From the NCBI GenBank assembly GCA_024234875.1, contig JACKNM010000010.1, positions 170,954-234,953 of the forward strand: 64,000 bases of DNA. The letters run 5' to 3'. This document shows, one piece after another, positions 58,273-64,000 of the stretch (positions are counted from its first letter, which is position 1; each line of letters begins with the position of its first letter). Under the pieces are notes generated by a model. It was not told the DNA's origin. It saw nothing but the letters and a program-made list of their open reading frames with translations, and ran no database searches. The position numbers and the translations under genes were made by a program. The DNA is from Ectothiorhodospiraceae bacterium (lineage in GTDB: Bacteria > Pseudomonadota > Gammaproteobacteria > HK1).

Positions 58273-60294
58273 ATGTCCACCGACCCCCTGCTGCAGCCCC
58301 TGCAGCTCAAGCACCTTCGCCTTCGCAACCGCATCATGAGCACCAGCCACGCCTGCGGGCTCGAGGAGGGTGGGATGCCGAGGGAGCGCTACCAGCGCTA
58401 CCACGAGGAGAAGGCCCGCGGCGGCATCGCGCTCACCATGTTCGGTGGCTCCTCGAACGTCGCCCCCGACTCGCCGAACGTGTTCCGCCAGCTCGACGTC
58501 GGGGTCGATGCGATCATCCCCCACCTGCAGCAGTTCGCCGCGCGTGTCCACGGTCACGGCGCGGCGCTGATGTGCCAGATCACCCATCTCGGGCGCCGCG
58601 GGGAGTCCTACGGCGGACACCGACTACCGATGATCGCGCCGTCCCCGATCCGCGAGACCCTGCATCGGGCGTTTCCCCGCGAGATGGACGCGCACGACAT
58701 CGCGCGAGTGATCGACGCCTACGCGCAGGCGGCATGGCGCTGCAAGGAAGGCGGGCTCGACGGCATCGAGACGCTCACCGGTGGTCATCTGATCGGCCAG
58801 TTCCTCTCCCCGCGCACCAATCGCCGTACCGACCAGTTCGGCGGCTCGCTCGAGAATCGGTGTCGTTTCGGAATGATGGTCCACGAGGCGATCCGCGCGC
58901 GGGTGGGCGACGATTTCCTGGTCGGCATTCGCTTCGTGGTCGACGAGGGTGACGACGCCGGGCTCGGCTTCGACGAGTGTCTCGCCATCGCCGAGCGCTT
59001 CCAGGCCGCCGGCACCATCGACTTCTTCAACGCCATCTACGGCAAGATGGACACCGCCATCGCGCTCGCGGTCGACAACATGCCCGGCATGGCGTCGCCG
59101 ATCGCGCCGTGGCTCGACAAGGCAGGCGCGTTCAAGCGCGCGGTGCGGTTGCCGGTCTTCCACGCCGCGCGCATCGCGGATCTCGCGACCGCGCGTCACG
59201 CCATCCAGAGTGGGCTGCTCGACATGGTGGCGATGACCCGGGCGCAGATCGCCGATCCGCACCTGGTCGCCAAGCTGATGCGCGGTGAGGCCGACCGGGT
59301 GCGGCCCTGCGTCGGTGCCACGCACTGCATGAGCCCGCTACGGCCGACGTGCCTGCACAATCCGTCGACCGGCCACGAGGACGAGCTGCCGCACGACATC
59401 GAGCCGGCGTCCGAGCGACGGCGCGTGGTGGTCGTCGGCGGCGGCCCGGCGGGCCTGGAGGCGGCCCGGGTGGCGGCGCTGCGTGGCCACGACGTGGCGC
59501 TGCTCGAGGCGGCCGAGCGCCTCGGCGGGCAGGTGCGCCTCGCGGTGCAGGCGAGCTGGCGGCGCGATCTGGTCGGCGTGGTCGACTGGCGCGCGCAGGA
59601 GCTCGATCGGCTGGGGGTCGAGGTGCGCCTCGGCTGCTACGCCGAGCCGGACACGGTTCGGGCGCTCGACCCTGACGTGGTGGTCGTCGCGACCGGCGGC
59701 GTTCCGGACCTCGACTGGCTGGACGGCGCCGAGCACGCCACCAGCGCCTGGGACGCGCTCACCGCCTCCGGGGGGACCGGCGGGCGGGCGATCGTCTGGG
59801 ACGGCACCGGCCGCCACGTCGGGCCGACCGTCGCCGAGCGGCTGGCGAGCGCCGGCCGCGCGGTGGAGCTCGTCTGCGTCGACGCCCAGATCGGCATCGA
59901 GATGAGCTACGCCGAGCAGGTGATCTGGCGCCGGCGCATGCGCGAGCTCGGTGTCGTCCCACGCTTCGACCTGCGCCTGGCGGCGCTGGCGCGGCGTGGG
60001 AACGTGCTGGTGGCGACCTTCGTCGACGAGCTGACCGGCGCGCGCACCGAGATGGAGGCCGATCAGGTGGTGGTGGAGCAGGGGACCCTCCCTGCCGATA
60101 GCCTCTTCCAGGCCCTTCGCGCGACCGCCGCGAACGATGGCGTCACCGACATCGACGCGCTGCTCGCCGGACGATCGCAGCCGGTCGCGCCGGCGCCGGG
60201 CGGGTTCGCGCTCTACCGCGTCGGGGACGCCCAGGCGAGTCGAAACGTCCATACCGCGGTGCTCGACGCGCTGAGGCTCTGTCGCACCCTCTGA
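58273..60294 (+). CDS. NADH:flavin oxidoreductase/demethylase, DgcA/StcD-like
   Basis: A 673-residue protein of the 2,4-dienoyl-CoA-reductase/trimethylamine-dehydrogenase group. Residues 1 to about 340 are the FMN-binding OYE barrel (LRLRNRIMSTSHACGL, QITHLGRRGESYGG, GGHLIGQFLSPRTNRRTDQFGGS). A Cys cluster follows (CVGATHC...TC): the expected second Cys of CxxC is Ala, as I recall for demethylases of dimethylglycine and N-methylproline (DgcA, StcD). The C-terminal half is an NAD/FAD domain (VVVVGGGPAGLEAARVAALRG). GGAG precedes ATG 58273. Divergence from doeA supports a role in compatible-solute catabolism. The exact substrate is not established. Confidence 0.82.
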   Translation: MSTDPLLQPLQLKHLRLRNRIMSTSHACGLEEGGMPRERYQRYHEEKARGGIALTMFGGSSNVAPDSPNVFRQLDVGVDAIIPHLQQFAARVHGHGAALMCQITHLGRRGESYGGHRLPMIAPSPIRETLHRAFPREMDAHDIARVIDAYAQAAWRCKEGGLDGIETLTGGHLIGQFLSPRTNRRTDQFGGSLENRCRFGMMVHEAIRARVGDDFLVGIRFVVDEGDDAGLGFDECLAIAERFQAAGTIDFFNAIYGKMDTAIALAVDNMPGMASPIAPWLDKAGAFKRAVRLPVFHAARIADLATARHAIQSGLLDMVAMTRAQIADPHLVAKLMRGEADRVRPCVGATHCMSPLRPTCLHNPSTGHEDELPHDIEPASERRRVVVVGGGPAGLEAARVAALRGHDVALLEAAERLGGQVRLAVQASWRRDLVGVVDWRAQELDRLGVEVRLGCYAEPDTVRALDPDVVVVATGGVPDLDWLDGAEHATSAWDALTASGGTGGRAIVWDGTGRHVGPTVAERLASAGRAVELVCVDAQIGIEMSYAEQVIWRRRMRELGVVPRFDLRLAALARRGNVLVATFVDELTGARTEMEADQVVVEQGTLPADSLFQALRATAANDGVTDIDALLAGRSQPVAPAPGGFALYRVGDAQASRNVHTAVLDALRLCRTL

Positions 60295-60304
60295 GACCAC
60301 CGCC

Positions 60305-61927
60305 ATGCCAGCTGATGCCACACCCGAGGACACCGCCGCCCTGCTCGCCGAGCTGGTCGAGCTCCGCGCACGACTGCACCTCGGCCGGGTCACCGACGAG
60401 GTGCTCGAGGCAGCGCAGCGTACCCGCGCCACGCTGGACGACTCGCTCGCCCGCGCCCTCCCGCTGCTCGTCGAGCACACCGGCGCCAGCGCGGCCTGGG
60501 TCCGTACTCTCGACGAGACCCTGCGCCAGCGCGACTACCTCTGGCCGGCGGGCGAGGCGGCGCGGTTCGGCTCGCTCGATGCACTCGAGGCGGAGGCCGG
60601 CGCGGGCGGCGCCGGAGGTGCGGCACCCGGTGGCGGCATGATCGTGGTGCGCGTGATCGACGTCGCCGGCGAGCCGTTCGGCACCGCCGGTGTGGTGGTG
60701 CCGGAAGGGTCGGCGGCAGAGCGCGCCCGCATCGACGGCCTCGTCCACACCTGGTGCGAGGAGCTCGACGACTACCTGGTCGCCATCGCACGGGCGCGAC
60801 ACAAGCACCGCGTCACCATGCTCATCGGTCGTGCGCTCAAGCATCCGGTGCTCGACGAGGGCATCGCCGTCGCCATCGACGCGCTGGCGACCGAGGTTCC
60901 GTTCGACGATCTCGTCCTGGTCTACGGCGAGGAGGATGCGCCGGCCGCGGCGTTGCACCACCGCATCGTCCTCGACGGCGACCTTCGCTGGTGCGCGCCG
61001 GGCGAGGGCGCGCCGCCGGCCGACGCGGCGGTGCTCGACGGATTGCGCCGGCTGATGCGCGGCGACGGCGCGGTGCTGGCCGAGCTCGGGCTACGCGACT
61101 ACCGCGAGGAGGTCATGGTCAGCGGCCGCCGCGACGAGCAGGTCGTGGGTCGACTGGTGGTCGGGCGAGCGGGCGGGCGTTTCAACACCTTCGAGCGCGA
61201 TCTCCTCGAGCGCGTCGCCGACTACCTGCGCCACCGCATCGTCGACTTCAATCGTGAGTGGCGGACGCTCGCCCGCACCTTCTCGCATCCGGTGGTCGGC
61301 CGGCTGCTGGCCGACGAGGACTATCGCGAGCGCTACCTCAGCCCGAGGGAGCGCGACGTGTCGATCCTCTACTGCGACATCAGTGGCTTCACCCGCCTGA
61401 GCGAGCAGGTGCTGCGCGAGCCGAGTCTGATCGGCAGCTTCGTCGACCGTTGGAGCGACGGGGTCGTGTCGTTGCTGTGGGAGACCGGTGGGGTCTTCGA
61501 CAAGATGATCGGCGACTGCATCATCGGGCTGTGGGGCCCTCCGTTCCACGACATCGACCCACGCGAGTGCTGTCGTCGGGCGCTCGAGGCGGCGGAGCGG
61601 ATTCGCGACTTCACCCGCGAGCTCGCGGCGAGCATCGACGCGTTGCGCGATCGCGGCGAGACGGTCGGGGTGGCCACCGGCCTCAACCACTGCCCGCTGT
61701 TCGTGGGTCTGTTCGGGCCGAACGAGAACTACACCGGTTTCAGCTCGGGGATGAACAACACCGCCCGTCTGCAGGGGCTCGCCGCGCGCGACGAGATCCT
61801 GGCGCTCTCGCACTTCGTCGAGGTCCTGGGCGAGCCCGAGCGGTTCGGCGGCGCGCGGGCCGCCAGGGTCAAGAACGTCGCCGAGCCGCTGGTCTACCAC
61901 GCCCTCGAGCCCGAGGGGCGCCGGTAG
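60305..61927 (+). CDS. Class III adenylate/guanylate cyclase domain protein
   Basis: A 540-residue cytosolic protein without membrane segments. Residues about 1-330 form an N-terminal sensory part with GAF-like features (LPLLVEHTGASAAWVRTL, DGIAVAIDALATEVPFDDLVLVYGEED). The cyclase domain is about 355-530: LYCDISGFTRLSEQV with a metal Asp, FDKMIGDCIIGLWGPP with the second Asp, GLNHCPLFVGLFG and the transition-state Asn/Arg in GMNNTARLQG. All catalytic residues needed for cAMP or cGMP formation seem present. It starts 11 bp after the demethylase gene and may be co-transcribed. The TAG stop lies in a family-1 repeat. Confidence 0.85.
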   Translation: MPADATPEDTAALLAELVELRARLHLGRVTDEVLEAAQRTRATLDDSLARALPLLVEHTGASAAWVRTLDETLRQRDYLWPAGEAARFGSLDALEAEAGAGGAGGAAPGGGMIVVRVIDVAGEPFGTAGVVVPEGSAAERARIDGLVHTWCEELDDYLVAIARARHKHRVTMLIGRALKHPVLDEGIAVAIDALATEVPFDDLVLVYGEEDAPAAALHHRIVLDGDLRWCAPGEGAPPADAAVLDGLRRLMRGDGAVLAELGLRDYREEVMVSGRRDEQVVGRLVVGRAGGRFNTFERDLLERVADYLRHRIVDFNREWRTLARTFSHPVVGRLLADEDYRERYLSPRERDVSILYCDISGFTRLSEQVLREPSLIGSFVDRWSDGVVSLLWETGGVFDKMIGDCIIGLWGPPFHDIDPRECCRRALEAAERIRDFTRELAASIDALRDRGETVGVATGLNHCPLFVGLFGPNENYTGFSSGMNNTARLQGLAARDEILALSHFVEVLGEPERFGGARAARVKNVAEPLVYHALEPEGRR

Positions 61928-61950
61928 GGGCGGTCTGCCATGGCCGCCCG
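61924..61950 (+). repeat. Family-1 dispersed hairpin repeat, copy D (contains cyclase stop codon)
   Basis: GTAGGGGCGGTCTGCC then ATGGCCGCCCG. TAG at 61925-61927 is the cyclase stop codon. It is the mirror partner of copy E at 62010-62035; the two flank the 60-bp space between convergent genes. Confidence 0.65.
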
Positions 61951-62009
61951 TCCGACGTCGCCGGTACCCGCCGGTCCACACGGTGCGGGACAGACGCCGC
62001 GCCAGTCCG

Positions 62010-62035
62010 CGGGCGGCCACTGGGGCGGCCCCTAC
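62010..62035 (-). repeat. Family-1 dispersed hairpin repeat, copy E (contains pgm stop codon)
   Basis: On the minus strand GTAGGGGCCGCCCCAG then TGGCCGCCCG. TAG at 62034-62032 is the phosphoglucomutase stop codon. It pairs with copy D to form a large inverted repeat that should end transcription from both sides. Confidence 0.65.
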
Positions 62036-63657
62036 AGCACCGTCGCCAGGATCGCCTGCGCTTCCTCCTGGATTCGTGCCAGGTGCTCGGGGCCGCGGAA
62101 GCTCTCGGCGTAGAGCTTGTACACCGCCTCGGTGCCCGAGGGCCGGGCGGCGAACCAGCCGTGGTCGGTGACCACCTTGAGCCCACCGATGGCGGCATCG
62201 TTTCCCGGCGCGCGCGTGAGCATGGCCCGAATCGGATCGCCGGCGAGCGTCGACGCCTTGACGTCGCTCGGTGACAGGCGGCCGAGCGCGGCCTTCATCT
62301 GCGGGGTCGCGGCGGCGTCGATTCGCGCATAGGCCGGCTCGCCGAGTCGCGCCGTGATGTCGGCGTAGGCGAGAGCCGGGTCGCGCCCGGTGCGGGCGGT
62401 CATCTCGATCGCGAGCAGGCCGAGGATGATCCCGTCCTTGTCGGTGGTCCACACCGAGCCGTCGCGTCGCACGAAGGAAGCCCCGGCGCTCTCCTCGCCG
62501 CCGAATCCGAGCCGACCGCTTCGCAGCCCCTCGACGAACCACTTGAATCCGACCGGCACCTCGACCAGGGGCCGGCCGAGATCCGCCGCCACGCGGTCGA
62601 TGATCGCGCTCGACACCACCGTCTTGCCGACGCCGGCATCCGACCGCCACCCCGGGCGATTGGCGAACAGGTACGAGACCGCGACCGCGAGGTAGTGGTT
62701 GGGGTTCATCAGCCCCCCGGCGCGGGTCACGATGCCGTGGCGATCGACGTCGGGGTCGTTGGCGAAGGCGAGGTCGAAGCGCTCGCGCACGTCGATGAGA
62801 CCGCGCATCGCGTACGGCGACGAGCAGTCCATGCGGACCTTGCCGTCCCAGTCGAGGGTCATGAACCCGAACCGCGGGTCGACGTCCCGGTTCACCACCT
62901 CGATGTCGATGCCGAGTCGCTCGCTCACGTGCCCCCAGTAGTCGACCGCCGCTCCGCCCATCGGGTCGACCGCGACGCGCAGCGCGCTGCCACGGATCGC
63001 GTCGGCGTCGATCACCGCGGCGAGGTCGCCCACGTACGACCCGACGTAGTCGTGGGCCACGGTGGAGTCGCCCCGCGGCGTCGCGCGGGCGACCTCGTGG
63101 AGGCCACCGGCGATCAGGGTGTTGGCCCGAGCCTCGATCCAGCGCGTGGCATCGGTGTCGGCGGGGCCGCCGTGTGGCGGGTTGTACTTGATGCCACCGT
63201 CGGCCGGCGGATTGTGCGAGGGCGTGAGCAGGATGCCGTCGGCGGTGCCGCCGCTCGCGCTCCGGTTCCAGCCGAGAATCGCGTGCGAGACCACGGGCGT
63301 CGGCGTGAACCCTCCGGCGGCGTCGACGTGGGCGACCACCGCGTTCCCGGCCAGGACCTCCAGCACCGAGTCGAGCGCCGGGGCGGAGACCGCATGGGTG
63401 TCGCGCCCGACGAAGACCGGGCCGTCGATACCCTGCTCGCGGCGGTACTCGCACACCGCCTGGGTGATGGCGAGGATGTGCTGCTCGTTGAAAGTGCCGT
63501 CGAGCGCCGAGCCACGGTGGCCACTGGTGCCGAAGGCGACTCGCTGCGTGGGGTCCGTGGGGTCCGGCGCGCGCTCGAAGTAGGCCCGCTCCAGCGCTGC
63601 GGGGTCGACGAGATCGGCGGCGCGCGCGTGCTCGCCGGCTCTGGGGTGGTTCGGCAC
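62032..63657 (-). CDS. pgm: Phosphoglucomutase (alpha-D-glucose phosphate-specific)
   Basis: A 541-residue cytosolic enzyme interconverting glucose 1-phosphate and glucose 6-phosphate, close in length to E. coli Pgm. Features are VAFGTSGHRGSALDGTFNEQHI, the phosphoserine loop GILLTPSHNP (S147), the Mg2+ loop ANDPDVDRHGI, the sugar-binding loop FGGEESAGASF and the phosphate-binding C-terminus ARPSGTEAVYKLYAESF. The start is GTG 63657 with GAGGGGGA upstream; the frame continues upstream without homology. It supplies glucose 1-phosphate for glycogen or surface polysaccharide synthesis. Confidence 0.93.
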   Translation of the reverse strand: MPNHPRAGEHARAADLVDPAALERAYFERAPDPTDPTQRVAFGTSGHRGSALDGTFNEQHILAITQAVCEYRREQGIDGPVFVGRDTHAVSAPALDSVLEVLAGNAVVAHVDAAGGFTPTPVVSHAILGWNRSASGGTADGILLTPSHNPPADGGIKYNPPHGGPADTDATRWIEARANTLIAGGLHEVARATPRGDSTVAHDYVGSYVGDLAAVIDADAIRGSALRVAVDPMGGAAVDYWGHVSERLGIDIEVVNRDVDPRFGFMTLDWDGKVRMDCSSPYAMRGLIDVRERFDLAFANDPDVDRHGIVTRAGGLMNPNHYLAVAVSYLFANRPGWRSDAGVGKTVVSSAIIDRVAADLGRPLVEVPVGFKWFVEGLRSGRLGFGGEESAGASFVRRDGSVWTTDKDGIILGLLAIEMTARTGRDPALAYADITARLGEPAYARIDAAATPQMKAALGRLSPSDVKASTLAGDPIRAMLTRAPGNDAAIGGLKVVTDHGWFAARPSGTEAVYKLYAESFRGPEHLARIQEEAQAILATVL

Positions 63658-63843
63658 GTCGTTCCCCCTCGGGGCTTCGAGATGCCCCGATGATGACGCA
63701 ATCGGGGCCGCAGAGCACACGCAGGCCTGGCCGTGCGGGCGCATCCGCCCCGCTCACCACTGCCTCGGGCTCGTGCCCGAGGCAATCGCGGCTCACGTGC
63801 AAGCGATCCCGGTCCCGGGGCAGCACGCGCCCGAGGCGGCGAC

Positions 63844-64000
63844 TCAGGTCTCCCCGAGCAGGAACGGCAACGCCAGCGCGTGGAAGCGCCCTGGTTCCTC
63901 GAGCTGCGGCGTGTGCCCGGACTCCTCCATGACCTCGAGCCGGGCTCGTGGAATCCGTGCCCGCATCTCCTCCCCGTGCGCGACGGTGCGCGCCTTGTCG
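63844..64000 (-). CDS. C-terminal fragment of an alpha/beta-fold hydrolase (runs off the window)
   Basis: The minus strand reads DKARTVAHGEEMRARIPRAR followed by LEVMEESGHTPQLEEPGRFH and LALPFLLGET, then TGA at 63846-63844. The string ESGHTPQLEEP with its catalytic His and the preceding helix is the usual end of alpha/beta-hydrolases (for example 3-oxoadipate enol-lactonase-like esterases). Only 52 residues are inside the window; the nucleophile part lies beyond 64000. It is upstream of pgm on the same strand, 186 bp away. Confidence 0.75.
   Translation of the reverse strand, partial: DKARTVAHGEEMRARIPRARLEVMEESGHTPQLEEPGRFHALALPFLLGET

Overview
The window is about 70% G+C and has no rRNA, tRNA or CRISPR array. 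A ubiquinone methyltransferase (ubiG), a periplasmic DsbD/ScsB-type thiol reductase, a PEP-CTERM exported protein and periplasmic binding-protein transporters point to a Gram-negative, ubiquinone-using proteobacterium. A high-GC alphaproteobacterium is my best guess, but the sequence does not settle it. The gene content is that of a heterotroph taking up and degrading amino-acid-like compounds, compatible solutes and aromatic acids. I recognise no DNA-binding transcriptional regulator in 64 kb.

Layout. 1-4.2 kb: an alpha/beta hydrolase, an MFS transporter, a luciferase-like oxidoreductase and a nitrilase-family amidohydrolase. 4.5-14.3 kb: a complete branched-chain-amino-acid-type (Liv) ABC transporter, followed by a hydantoinase A/B pair and an atypical SDR. 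14.4-21.7 kb: a TPR/GT41 (O-GlcNAc-transferase-like) protein, a TPR/radical-SAM/SPASM protein and a secreted protein of about 60 seventeen-residue Thr/Ser/Pro repeats that is broken by about twelve frameshifts. 21.5-27.3 kb: two GNAT acetyltransferases, a DsbD/ScsB protein and a molybdopterin oxidoreductase. 27.3-32.4 kb: a hairpin-rich non-coding block, then a polyamine/opine-type ABC transporter. 32.5-39.9 kb: a second hydantoinase A/B pair, a GST, a PLP aminotransferase, a MITE-like element and an M20 N-carbamoyl/allantoate-type amidohydrolase. 40-44.2 kb: a papain-like peptidase fused to an alpha/beta-hydrolase, and a lectin-domain PEP-CTERM protein with a sigma-54-like promoter. 44.6-47.4 kb: pcaHGB (protocatechuate 3,4-dioxygenase and 3-carboxymuconate cycloisomerase). 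47.8-49.8 kb: GNAT-ubiG-LON-domain operon. 50-58 kb, all minus strand: MscS channel, LLM oxidoreductase, alpha/beta hydrolase, DUF2339 membrane protein and the ectoine-degradation genes doeB and doeA. 58.3-64 kb: a DgcA/StcD-like demethylase, a class III nucleotidyl cyclase, phosphoglucomutase and a truncated hydrolase.

Themes. Two separate transporter plus hydantoinase modules each lie near a possible N-carbamoyl hydrolase, of unrelated folds (nitrilase and M20). doeAB, the demethylase and MscS form a compatible-solute neighbourhood. Intergenic spaces carry at least three families of dispersed hairpin repeats. One family supplies the TAG stop codon of three different genes; another forms a cluster of hairpins between convergent genes.

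The most unusual locus is 14.4-21.7 kb, where a cytosolic glycosyltransferase and a radical-SAM enzyme, both with TPRs, sit beside a Thr/Ser-rich exported repeat protein. This could be a modification enzyme-substrate set, but that is inference, and the frameshifts in the repeat gene may be assembly errors.
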